Assembly: GCA_045652245.1 (NCBI GenBank)
Contig: JAZRTY010000014.1
Span: 1-14,637 of the forward strand
Length of the DNA stretch: 14,637 nt
Direction of reading: 5' to 3'
Source of the DNA: SIG622 sp045652245
GTDB taxonomy: Bacteria; Bacillota; Clostridia; Oscillospirales; CAG-382
The translations under genes were made by a program, and so were the position numbers. The notes under the pieces were generated by a model. It ran no database searches, had not been told where the DNA came from, and saw nothing but the letters and a program-made list of their open reading frames with translations. This document shows, piece after piece, positions 9,501 through 14,525 of the stretch (position 1 is its first letter; every line of letters begins with the position of its first letter).

Positions 9501-9848
9501 TGTCATACCTATTTTGTGGGTGAACTTGACCTTTTGGTGCATAATGCTTCATGCCATCAATCTAAGGAATGGCGCGCTGAAAAAAAGAGATATTGGAAAG
9601 GCGAAGCCGATGCATATAGAGGGAATGTTAACAAACAATGGTCGGATTCTGGTACATATAGAGTGACCGAATACAATATAAAACGAATGTCGCAAGGAAA
9701 GGCACCTGTGGGACGCGATGGTTTTTCGGTTCAGCTACATCATTACCATGATGGCGGTATTGCATCTGATATGTATGCCTATGGTGAAATTACCCGTTTT
9801 GAACATTTTTCAGATTTTAAAAATTTGCATTCTTGGCTTTTTGGATAA
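3522..9848 (+). CDS. Giant Rhs/YD-repeat polymorphic toxin with Hint domain and LHH-type nuclease tip
   Basis: 2108 residues. Residues 1-280 are the WapA-like lead-in ending AYPVVIDP (268-275). A DNRLRE-like region follows to about 470, then a DUF6531-like Rhs entry at about 476. YD/Rhs repeats (YDxxGxL forms) run from about 620 to 1680. They are interrupted at about 851-1018 by a jelly-roll, carbohydrate-binding-like domain (LLKNGLFDN, then GWYV). The Rhs core is at 1685-1753 (NPIRYRGYYYDVETGLYYLN). An Ala/Gly-rich hydrophobic segment (1761-1870) leads to a Hint domain, C1874 to N2008 (CFVAGTTVLTTLGKKAIETI, THPF, then VHN). The last 100 residues hold APVGRDG then QLHHYHDGG (LHH at 2072-2074), typical of the LHH branch of HNH/EndoVII nucleases, so it probably cuts nucleic acid in target cells. 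There is no signal peptide. GAAAGGA at 3503-3509 serves the ATG at a rather long spacing. Confidence 0.93.
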   Translation: MNNENKKYLINDVDAENLTLEEKKPSTSKVLYEDTSKRGNNTKHFRLQNGNFMAVVYDHPVHKFDPDTGKYVDIVSEVQETDTDYQTVMEHFKVRTPKNEGKESFVTVEKDGKEVSWKFVPSGTSRRKKSVAELSRKTKQDSWDSENQISVKYGRVDAGIDLVYDISDDGVKESIILAKNPSHTLFTFLMNFKGLVPVLSEDKKTVLLLSEGDKFGSEQPEMRIPPAFMEDNNGAFCDEIHYEIRKTDSGTYLDLVIDTDWLSEPERAYPVVIDPRVEISRYSGNSLKLVEVCSDGTTVSATNTKISRKVGVDSCKNVHRLYVGFNLPELADGFKITKAGLLLHQKDYASYDGNIDNYTIASVVDPNGKALSVDSFTWDNVQNLTIGKTIDTLRGYNRRAASEIELDMTSTMNDWYDPNKTFTRTKCIVIKKDNEEPCKCNGTCYATYLDLYSLYSNYSYRPKMYIEYTSTDIYSDHQKFHTFENGRAGTGSINLFTGKMSFAHGDVTADGVKLPLSVSHLYRHEYVNEDSDTNNVYGKGWKLSVEQTLEIINKHGIVAVYTNAQGKRHYFMYGETNSNGDITDDAGLGLTYKEECNCVCGHTTTHVLTDEKGNKMTFNSNGKLIQLIDANGTVSCLNYTNGKLTSVVDGTNHYAELYYDYQGKLSKIVENGNTDCAILYEYNAVGELTTISYPSAKSAYSCEGKLQTEFVYGQDSRLEKIIDYTGITYDISYDNSGRVKTLSSYGSKLVADNSVTVSDIEYNDSVSFEYRAKSTAIIDDRTKIKTVYKFDHNGRELSSYQDMSDFSDSSKIDEVTLSEIANYQSIVDAFETSKMGKYRSLSVSLNNDADNESNLLKNGLFDNATGTLTPTGWYVAGAVRGASGVSTENYLNGKKSYYFGENNTKIEKYLSQSVCLCDCELDGNILVASAWAKAVGNVTAESKNSTAKFRLCLWVTYEDGEVEEYFENYDTGYSGWQYAAIPFVLNKECCPIKVTVKLDYSSNKGTCYFTNARLVSVDGIVTTNTYRTDKTYVDSINVFSECKDIKMTTTKTDSVLTTIDYIDDNSDIVRTTIIDRNRHSFTTDYKYDSKHNLIKTEDYRGLVIEYTYNSYGKELTRKTYNKDNPNAYMFSEYTYQDDSFIKSESDPRYTLNGEKLKTSYQHDITRNLLLKQTAVNGQEYHYSYDDKTDDLMSLSSTTDNKTNENQFFYTRGYLTRVAHNGFDFGFAFDQLGRSKSVTVGDGTVSTTLINMNYEKDGVNDITETVYASGEKNTVTTDIFGNPTTSTYTDKNGATRSISNATYDSVGKVKQLIDNERGVLYNYTYDAKGNVTKIVETDKVSGTVLAINTFVFDANERLTCKTYGAVGQTYRPVYEKNAIGYVYPDNEVIGITLDGKFTDKVTKDGLRRAQRKIFSIGTRTLFDETYGYLSTPNNGKTIETEIVSSVSSHVYGTNAGSEVLNYTYDKAGNLETVSKGTTLISKYYYDGLNRLKREDNHTTGKTYIWDYDVGGNILFKKEYALCTDVNLGICLNTKTYTYKSEGWRDRLDTFNGQSCTYDSMGNPISYLGHQLEWTKVRRLAKFDTHTFKYGANGIRYQKNDTVYTLDGNKILRETDGTKTLTYYHGGSGIVGFNYNGTDYYFRKNLQGDVTEIYTSAGLKVASYAYDAWGKVISVNNYSAENIGDLNPIRYRGYYYDVETGLYYLNSRYYDPETGRFISADTTDVLENAKYDINGLNLYAYCDNNPVAGRDDEGDMSFWKKLAIAAAVVVAVAVVAAATAATGGALCAAATVLVGAAKGALIGAATGAAIGAATGAVQGAVEGYQETGTLDGTLRAMGKGALKGAVEGAKDGLISGMVMGGVSAGISSMSGNPMFCFVAGTTVLTTLGKKAIETIQVGDTIPCVDHITGETAEKRVVTTTVNKVDRLIELDIDGEIIQCTETHPFQVKGKGWVDACDLNPGDIVYTKDWNTAVVKSVGLLELDEPVEVFNFEVEDCHTYFVGELDLLVHNASCHQSKEWRAEKKRYWKGEADAYRGNVNKQWSDSGTYRVTEYNIKRMSQGKAPVGRDGFSVQLHHYHDGGIASDMYAYGEITRFEHFSDFKNLHSWLFG
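8802..9548 (+). repeat. Ala/Gly-Hint duplication, copy in the intact rhs gene
   Basis: Codons 1761-2009 of the rhs gene are repeated at 10669-11436. Similarity starts abruptly at GCCATTGCGGC in both copies and stops at the codons for VHNA, where the toxins diverge. A run of 41 identical bases lies at 9219-9259 here and 11107-11147 there. The Hint parts differ at about ten residues; the Ala/Gly parts differ by small insertions. Confidence 0.9.
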
Positions 9849-9886
9849 TATTTTATCGCAATTGTGCAGAAAAGGAAAATGATATT

Positions 9887-10573
9887 ATGGAAATCAAGCG
9901 ATTTGTATTTGATTTTGTAGCAGGGAAAGTTCATCCAAAAGTTTTTTTAGAAATGTTGGAGACGCATTCTGAAATCTATGATTGGTTACAATCAATAGTT
10001 CCGGAAGGATTGATATGCTATGAAAGCCGTATGGTTGTCGATCGATTCGGGGAAGAAGAGCCTGTTTCTGTAGAAATCCCATATGATATTAGAACCGTTA
10101 TGAGAGAACTTTTAGAAGATTCACCGAAAGATCGGTGGGGGCTATATCTTAATGTGCATTATGATATTTCAGAACTCTTGAAAAAAGCATTTCCAAACGA
10201 AAACATCAATGTTAGTAATGAGATAGAAAAAAGATTTGATTTTGCTCTCAATACAGTTCCGGAATATCTTGGTGGAAACGAGGTTGCGGATATTATTGAT
10301 GATATACTCGATTCTATTCCTCAAAATTTGTCTAAAACTGTACGAATAAAACTTTGCAAGGAAAAACTTCGGAGACAGTTTCATATTGAATCGAACAAAT
10401 ATCCTCGTTGGATTCAAGAAGCAGAATGGCCTGTGGGAAAGAACAACGTCCCTATGCGTTTTATTTCCCAAAGGAGAAAAAAAGGAAAAGAATACGAAAC
10501 TATGTTGTACACCGAGTTTTTGTTTGAAGATGTCACAACCGGCGAGCAACGTACCATTGAGCAATTCACGTAA
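9887..10573 (+). CDS. Probable immunity protein for the LHH nuclease tip
   Basis: A 228-residue soluble, acidic-helical protein with no signal peptide or membrane segment. An upstream in-frame TTG (9833) lies inside the rhs end, so the ATG at 9887, with AAAGG about 11 bases upstream, is preferred. It follows the rhs stop by 38 bases, the usual place for an immunity gene against a polymorphic toxin tip. The C-terminus has RWIQEAEWP and FLFEDVTTGEQRTIEQF, features I associate with Rhs-linked immunity proteins in Clostridia, but I cannot name the family. Its role in neutralising the LHH nuclease in the cytoplasm is inferred from position. A REP palindrome begins about 20 bases after the stop. 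Confidence 0.7.
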   Translation: MEIKRFVFDFVAGKVHPKVFLEMLETHSEIYDWLQSIVPEGLICYESRMVVDRFGEEEPVSVEIPYDIRTVMRELLEDSPKDRWGLYLNVHYDISELLKKAFPNENINVSNEIEKRFDFALNTVPEYLGGNEVADIIDDILDSIPQNLSKTVRIKLCKEKLRRQFHIESNKYPRWIQEAEWPVGKNNVPMRFISQRRKKGKEYETMLYTEFLFEDVTTGEQRTIEQFT

Positions 10574-10593
10574 TCCTTTTAAAAAGAACACAG

Positions 10594-10618
10594 AACACAG
10601 GGGACGGTTCTATGTGTT
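10594..10618 (+). repeat. REP-type palindrome 1
   Basis: AACACA (10594-10599) pairs with TGTGTT (10613-10618) around GGGGACGGTTCTA. It is preceded by an extra left half-site (AGAACAC, 10585-10591) and followed by the shared tail TTGACAAATT. It lies directly after the first immunity gene. Same stem as palindromes 2 and 7. Confidence 0.85.
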
Positions 10619-10643
10619 GACAAATTAGAGAACACAGGGAGAG

Positions 10644-10668
10644 AACACAGGGGACGGTTCTATGTGTT
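10644..10668 (+). repeat. REP-type palindrome 2
   Basis: Stem AACACA (10644-10649) with TGTGTT (10663-10668) around the same 13-base loop. An extra left half, GAGAACACAGGGA (10629-10641, sharing its last base pair with the next GAGA), precedes it. The base after its right arm is the first base of the duplicated Hint region, so it forms the exact left joint of cassette 2. Confidence 0.85.
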
Positions 10669-11436
10669 GCCATTGCGGCGGCGGTGGTCGTTGCAGTGGC
10701 GGTGGTGGCAGCCGTTGTTGCAGCGGCAACGGCGGCAACTGGCGGTGCTGCTAGCGCGGCCTTATGTGCAGTTGGTTCTACACTCGCAGGAGCAGCCAAA
10801 GGTGCCGCCATCGGTGCAGTCGTCGGAGCAGCAACCGGTGCAGCAACCGGTGCAGCGGTAGGCGGTGTACAGGGTGCAGTTGAGGGTTACAAAGAAACCG
10901 GAACCCTCGAGGGCACATTGCAAGGAATGGGCAGAGGTGCCTTGAAAGGCGCTGTTGAGGGTGCTAAAGACGGACTCATTTCAGGTATGGTAAGCGGTGC
11001 ATTTGCAGGTGCGATGAACCCCTCGTTCTGCTTCGTTGCGGGCACTACCGTACTGACTACGCTTGGCAAGAAGGCAATTGAAACCATTCAGGTTGGAGAT
11101 ACAATCCCTTGCGTTGATCACATTACTGGTGAAACTGCTGAAAAGCGAGTTGTTTCTACTACTGTCAATAAGGTAGACAGACTTATCGAACTTGACATTG
11201 ATGGCGAGATTATCCAGTGTACCGAAACGCATCCTTTCCAGGTAAAAGGCAAGGGTTGGGTAGATGCTTGTAATCTGAATCCCGGAGATATCGTTTACAC
11301 AAAGGATTGGAATACCGCAACAGTTAAAAGCATAAACCTACTGGAATTCGACGAGCCCGTAAAAGTTTTCAACTTTGAGGTTGAGGATTGTCATACGTAT
11401 TTTGTAGGTGAACTAAGTATTTTAGTCCACAATGCA
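10669..11436 (+). repeat. Ala/Gly-Hint duplication, displaced copy
   Basis: The second copy of the 8802-9548 segment. It begins directly after palindrome 2. It carries about seven extra codons in the Ala/Gly part, including a perfect tandem GCAGCAACCGGT (10828-10851). The offset from the first copy is 1867 bases at the left end and 1888 at the right end. Confidence 0.9.
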
Positions 11437-11718
11437 GGATGTGGTCAGAATCACCACTTCCTATCCAACAAAAACAAGACATATACTCCCAAATTTAAGG
11501 AAGTAACTAATAAATATGATCTTAATTTGAATGGAAATTGGAACATTAGGAATTTGGAAAACCATATAGGCAGACACACCAACAACTATCATGAATATAT
11601 GCTCAAACAGGTTCAGTTTTTCGACAAAATCGCCAATGGAAATAAAGATGTTTTCTTAAATTTGTTTGAAGGCCTAAAGGATGTTATTTCAGCTAATCAG
11701 TGTATGATGTATATGTAA
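10684..11718 (+). CDS. Displaced Rhs tip: Hint domain plus AHH-like nuclease (5'-truncated)
   Basis: The open frame runs from 10621; homology to Rhs starts at 10669. There is no ATG and no ribosome binding site; the first GTG (10684) is nominal. It is therefore probably a silent tip, not an independent gene. Using GTG as residue 1, residues 1-110 are Ala/Gly-rich, the Hint domain (CFVAGTTVLTT to VHN) ends at 250, and the toxin is 251-344. The toxin has NHHFLSNKN (H257, H258) and HIGRHTNNYHEY (H294, H298, H303). This pattern fits AHH-type HNH/EndoVII nucleases and is unrelated in sequence to the LHH tip of the intact gene. Hint residue identity to the intact copy is above 90 percent. Its immunity gene follows after 21 bases. 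Confidence 0.8.
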   Translation: MVVAVAVVAAVVAAATAATGGAASAALCAVGSTLAGAAKGAAIGAVVGAATGAATGAAVGGVQGAVEGYKETGTLEGTLQGMGRGALKGAVEGAKDGLISGMVSGAFAGAMNPSFCFVAGTTVLTTLGKKAIETIQVGDTIPCVDHITGETAEKRVVSTTVNKVDRLIELDIDGEIIQCTETHPFQVKGKGWVDACNLNPGDIVYTKDWNTATVKSINLLEFDEPVKVFNFEVEDCHTYFVGELSILVHNAGCGQNHHFLSNKNKTYTPKFKEVTNKYDLNLNGNWNIRNLENHIGRHTNNYHEYMLKQVQFFDKIANGNKDVFLNLFEGLKDVISANQCMMYM

Positions 11719-11739
11719 ATAATTAGGAGGATCTAGAGT

Positions 11740-12108
11740 ATGACTCAATACGAAACATTTGAAGCATGGTTAAATAAATATCTAATTTTAGATATTTCAC
11801 CTAAAGTTAAAGCTATAAATTTTAACTTGTACGAATCTTCTGGTGGCGAAGATGAGTTTGATGTGCAACTAATCGGGGCGCCTCAATATGACCACGACGA
11901 TCCTGATTGGGCGTGTAATGCTATTTTTTCTACCGGCGAAGATCTGTGTCATATAAAAGCAACCGATTGGGAGGATTGCTTACGAATTGTTGTGGAATAT
12001 ATTCAAAAATACTTATCGTTTGGGACTTATGCTAAAAAGATGAAGAACTTTCTTGCTGTAACAGCAGGTTTCGTTGATGGAGATTTGGAAATTATTCTCG
12101 AAAATTGA
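11740..12108 (+). CDS. Probable immunity protein for the AHH-like nuclease
   Basis: A 122-residue acidic, soluble protein (many Asp/Glu), with no signal peptide. AGGAGG (11725-11730) is 9 bases before the ATG, so unlike the toxin fragment before it this gene has its own good translation start. Motifs such as DDPDWACNAIF, TDWEDCLRIV and AGFVDGDLE recall small immunity proteins encoded after Rhs tips in Clostridia; I do not know the family name. Acidity fits a nuclease inhibitor that covers a basic active-site face, which is inference. It could stay expressed and protect against siblings carrying this toxin even while the toxin is silent. A REP palindrome follows about 50 bases after the stop. 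Confidence 0.7.
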   Translation: MTQYETFEAWLNKYLILDISPKVKAINFNLYESSGGEDEFDVQLIGAPQYDHDDPDWACNAIFSTGEDLCHIKATDWEDCLRIVVEYIQKYLSFGTYAKKMKNFLAVTAGFVDGDLEIILEN

Positions 12109-12160
12109 TATAATTGCTTTATCAGGACAGAAAAAGACAGGGGAAAAAGACAGGGAAATG

Positions 12161-12183
12161 AGACAGGGGACGGTTCTCTGTCT
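12161..12183 (+). repeat. REP-type palindrome 3
   Basis: AGACAG (12161-12166) pairs with CTGTCT (12178-12183) around GGGACGGTTCT. The stem differs from palindromes 1 and 2 but still pairs. Two extra left half-sites, AAAGACAGGGG (12133-12143) and AAAGACAGGG (12146-12155), precede it. TTTTC separates it from the start of the cassette 3 rhs segment at 12188. Confidence 0.85.
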
Positions 12184-12227
12184 TTTCCGACACCTACGGA
12201 TATGCGACAAGCGGTTGGAAGGATCAA

Positions 12228-13331
12228 TTGACCTCTTTCAACGGAGAAGCGTGTACGTATGACGCCCTCGGCAATCCCACAACTTATCGCGGAAAGACGC
12301 TAGAATGGACCAAGATAAGACGCCTTGCTAAATTTGGTGATGTGGAATTTACCTACAATGCCAACGGTTTAAGGAATAGTAAGACTGCAAACGGTGTAAC
12401 GCATTCGTACATTCTTGAAGGCGATAAAATTCTTCGTGAAAATATAGGTACAAGTTCGCTCACATACTATTATGGCAATAATGGTATAATTGGTTTCAAT
12501 TATAACGGTGTTGATTACTTCTATCACAAAAATATTCAGGGTGACGTTATTGCTATCTATACATCTTCTGGTGCAAAAGTGGCATCGTATGTGTATGATG
12601 CATGGGGTAACCACAAGATATTTGATGTGAACGGCAATGAAGTAACAACCACTACGCACATTGGATACATCAACCCCGTAAGATATAGAGGATACTATTA
12701 CGATGTTGAGACAGGGCTCTACTATGTATCCAGCCGTTATTACGATCCTGAGATCGGTCGGTGGATTAATGCAGATAATCAAATAGCGGGCGTCGGTGGT
12801 GAAGTCTTGGGATACAATGTGTTTGCATATTATATAAACAATCCAGTCAATCTGTCCGACCCCACCGGAAACTGGCCGAAGTGGAAAGATGTAGTTAATT
12901 TTGGAAAAAAAGCGGTTGATTATCTTGTACAAGGTTTAATTAATTCACTAAATTCAATAGCTACCACTTTGATAAAGACCGTGCATTATAATAGAAATAA
13001 ACTTAATAAAACTGATTATACACCAGAAGAATTAGGCGACCCTTTGCCAGACGATAAATCAAAATTTCACCAAAACAATAAAAAGGATAATAAGAGTAAT
13101 AAGAAATATGTAATAGGGGAATGGTTCTCAAGTGAAGTAGTTTATTATTCTGATGGAACTATAAATAATACACCCGAAGACGAAGGTACATTTAATGTTT
13201 ATTCTGGTGATAATATGATACTTAATTTTGCAGTGCATGGCACTTTTGATGTTATTCCTTATATGATTTGGGGTAATCGCCCAAATGATTCTACTACAAT
13301 AATTGATAGATTTATTATGATTTTTCAATAA
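12228..13331 (+). CDS. Displaced Rhs C-terminal segment with unrecognised toxin tip (5'-truncated)
   Basis: The frame is open from 12162 and Rhs similarity begins at 12189 (DTYGYATSGWKDQLTSF). The TTG at 12228 is a nominal start without a ribosome binding site. The Rhs part aligns with the intact gene from about codon 1540 and ends in a canonical core, NPVRYRGYYYDVETGLYYVS to NNPVNLSDPTGNWP. Unlike the other two tips it has no Hint domain. The tip (from about 12880) is more AT-rich. It has an amphipathic stretch (VDYLVQGLINSLNSIATTLI), a Lys/Asn-rich linker (13050-13110), then a compact part with GEWFSSEVVYYSDGTINNTP, HGTFDVIPYMIWGN and DSTTI. I recognise no catalytic motif. An ankyrin immunity candidate follows after 20 bases. 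Confidence 0.75.
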   Translation: MTSFNGEACTYDALGNPTTYRGKTLEWTKIRRLAKFGDVEFTYNANGLRNSKTANGVTHSYILEGDKILRENIGTSSLTYYYGNNGIIGFNYNGVDYFYHKNIQGDVIAIYTSSGAKVASYVYDAWGNHKIFDVNGNEVTTTTHIGYINPVRYRGYYYDVETGLYYVSSRYYDPEIGRWINADNQIAGVGGEVLGYNVFAYYINNPVNLSDPTGNWPKWKDVVNFGKKAVDYLVQGLINSLNSIATTLIKTVHYNRNKLNKTDYTPEELGDPLPDDKSKFHQNNKKDNKSNKKYVIGEWFSSEVVYYSDGTINNTPEDEGTFNVYSGDNMILNFAVHGTFDVIPYMIWGNRPNDSTTIIDRFIMIFQ

Positions 13332-13351
13332 TTATGAGTGAGGTTATATAA

Positions 13352-14128
13352 ATGAAAAATAAAAAAAAATTGATTATATTGGCTTTTTTACTTATTTTTA
13401 TTGTAGTTTTATCGATTTTCTGGAATACACCATATAGAAAAGCCGAACTTTTAGTTAAAGCAATAAAAGAAGAAGATTGTGAAAAAGTAGAAAAATTGCT
13501 CATTTCAGGTGTAGACCCAAATTTAACTACAACATCTGATATTACGGAATTTATACTAAATGCTTTAGAATCTACAGGAGAACGTCCGTTAAGCGTTGCT
13601 TGTGATGTTGGTAATCTTGAAATTGTTCAAATGCTCATAGATTATGGTGCAACTGCTGAACCGTATGATAAATGTGGTTGGAGTCCTTTGAATCAGACGT
13701 TATTCCATTATCAGCCTGAGGACGAAGCTATCGTAGAACTATTACTTAAACATGGTGCAGATATTAATGAAGATAATTCTTTTGGACAACCGATTTTTTA
13801 TGCGGCAGAAATGATACCTAAGAAATATGATAGAAAAGAAGATAACAGGGTCTATTATATTGATGGCTATGACGCAGAAGTGGCTGAGGGGATTGCAAAC
13901 ATTGTAAAAATGCTTTTGGAATATGGTAGTTTTGATGTGAACTTAAAATCATCATATAATGATTCTACATTATTGATTGCAGCAACAAAAAGTGGGAATT
14001 TATGTCTTGTTAAATATTTGCTTTCTATGGGTTGTGATGCTACAGAAAAAGATAACGCTAACAAAACAGCTTTGGATTATGCCGTGCAATCAAACAATAA
14101 AGATATTATTGCACTGTTAGAAAACTAG
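13352..14128 (+). CDS. Membrane-anchored ankyrin-repeat protein, probable immunity to the cassette 3 toxin
   Basis: 258 residues. MKNKKK followed by a hydrophobic helix (7-24) gives one N-terminal membrane anchor or uncleaved signal; there is no lipobox Cys. Ankyrin repeats fill most of the rest: RPLSVACDVGNLEIVQMLI, WSPLNQTLF to IVELLLKHGADIN, an irregular repeat around GIANIVKMLLEYGSFDVN, STLLIAATKSGNLCLVKYLL and KTALDYAVQSNNKDIIALL. Ankyrin proteins are established immunity partners in polymorphic toxin systems, and the position right after a toxin tip fits. The anchor suggests the toxin is met at or outside the membrane. The ATG has GTGAGG (13338-13343) 8 bases upstream. A REP palindrome starts 8 bases after the stop. 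Confidence 0.75.
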   Translation: MKNKKKLIILAFLLIFIVVLSIFWNTPYRKAELLVKAIKEEDCEKVEKLLISGVDPNLTTTSDITEFILNALESTGERPLSVACDVGNLEIVQMLIDYGATAEPYDKCGWSPLNQTLFHYQPEDEAIVELLLKHGADINEDNSFGQPIFYAAEMIPKKYDRKEDNRVYYIDGYDAEVAEGIANIVKMLLEYGSFDVNLKSSYNDSTLLIAATKSGNLCLVKYLLSMGCDATEKDNANKTALDYAVQSNNKDIIALLEN

Positions 14129-14136
14129 AACACAAC

Positions 14137-14167
14137 GGGAGACAGGGGGACGGTTCTCTTGTCTCCC
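14137..14167 (+). repeat. REP-type palindrome 4
   Basis: GGGAGACA (14137-14144) pairs with TGTCTCCC (14160-14167), the longest stem of the set, around a loop containing GGGGACGGTTCT. It lies between the ankyrin gene stop and a new rhs remnant whose first base follows the right arm. Confidence 0.85.
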
Positions 14168-14343
14168 AAACGGCGCTGAATACCCCGATAATGCTGTAGT
14201 AGGATTCAGACTTGACGGTAAATTTACCGACCAAACGACAAAAGACGGTTTAGGAAGAGTTACAACCAAAACGCTTACGGTAGAAAACTCACCGTTGTTT
14301 ACAGAAAATTACAGTTATTTAAAAACCACTTTTGCAAGCGGAG
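14168..14343 (+). pseudogene. rhs remnant A (YD-repeat fragment)
   Basis: In the frame from 14169 it reads NGAEYPDNAVVGFRLDGK, then FTDQTTKDGLGR and PLFTENYSYLKTTF. This aligns with the intact rhs gene at about 7650-7800 (YPDNEVIGITLDGKFTDKVT to DETYGYLST). It has no start, is closed by palindromes on both sides, and is about 58 codons long. The frame runs into palindrome 5. It is a broken piece of another rhs copy and not a functional gene. Confidence 0.8.
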
Positions 14344-14368
14344 ACACAAGGGGACGGTTCTCTTGTGT
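14344..14368 (+). repeat. REP-type palindrome 5
   Basis: ACACAAG (14344-14350) pairs with CTTGTGT (14362-14368) around GGGACGGTTCT. The tail TTGACAAAAT resembles that of palindromes 1 and 7. It borders rhs remnant A on the right. Confidence 0.85.
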
Positions 14369-14385
14369 TGACAAAATGAGTCAGG

Positions 14386-14410
14386 AGACAGGGGGGACGG
14401 TTCTCTGTCT
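14386..14410 (+). repeat. REP-type palindrome 6
   Basis: AGACAG (14386-14391) pairs with CTGTCT (14405-14410) around a loop with two more G than palindrome 3. Together with remnant B behind it, it is a second copy of the 12161-12269 junction. Confidence 0.85.
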
Positions 14411-14496
14411 TTTACGACACCTACGGATATGCGACAAGCGGTTGGAAGGATCAGTTGACCTCTTTCAACGGCGAAGCGTGTACGTATGACGCCCTC
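14411..14496 (+). pseudogene. rhs remnant B
   Basis: Bases 14415-14496 match 12188-12269 in 80 of 82 positions and encode DTYGYATSGWKDQLTSF then NGEACTYDAL. It is in a different frame from remnant A. Compared with the intact rhs gene, about 320 bases that should separate remnants A and B are missing and replaced by palindromes 5 and 6. It stops abruptly at CTC, where the flank of palindrome 7 begins. Confidence 0.85.
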
Positions 14497-14500
14497 AGAG

Positions 14501-14525
14501 AACACAGGGGACGGTTCTATGTGTT
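14501..14525 (+). repeat. REP-type palindrome 7, upstream of the RAYT gene
   Basis: AACACA (14501-14506) pairs with TGTGTT (14520-14525) around GGGGACGGTTCTA, identical to palindromes 1 and 2. Its tail TTGACAAATT matches that of palindrome 1. It starts 4 bases after rhs remnant B is cut off. Confidence 0.87.

Noticed and set aside
9039..9542. Long minus-strand frame opposite the Hint region (167 codons)
   Set aside because: It is the antisense of strongly conserved Hint codons, lacks a ribosome binding site, and recurs in shorter form opposite the second Hint copy. A shadow frame.
9141..9545. Hint segment considered as a splicing intein
   Set aside because: The residue after the final Asn is Ala, and the downstream part is a variable toxin, not the rest of a host protein. 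Autoprocessing Hint fits better.
10613..10645. Promoter from the TTGACA tail of palindrome 1
   Set aside because: No -10-like hexamer lies 16-18 bases downstream (AGAGAA at the expected place).
12369..12932. Minus-strand frame of 187 codons opposite the cassette 3 rhs segment
   Set aside because: It covers the complement of recognisable Rhs core codons and has no family resemblance or translation signal.
14295..14489. 64-codon frame over rhs remnants and palindromes
   Set aside because: It changes from Rhs-coding to palindrome sequence to out-of-frame Rhs; the protein is an artefact of reading through repeats. The similar frame at 12074-12262 is rejected for the same reason.
10594..14525. 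Seven repeats considered as a CRISPR array
   Set aside because: Spacing is irregular (tens of bases to over 1.9 kb), arms differ between units, and the intervals contain genes and rhs pieces, not uniform spacers.
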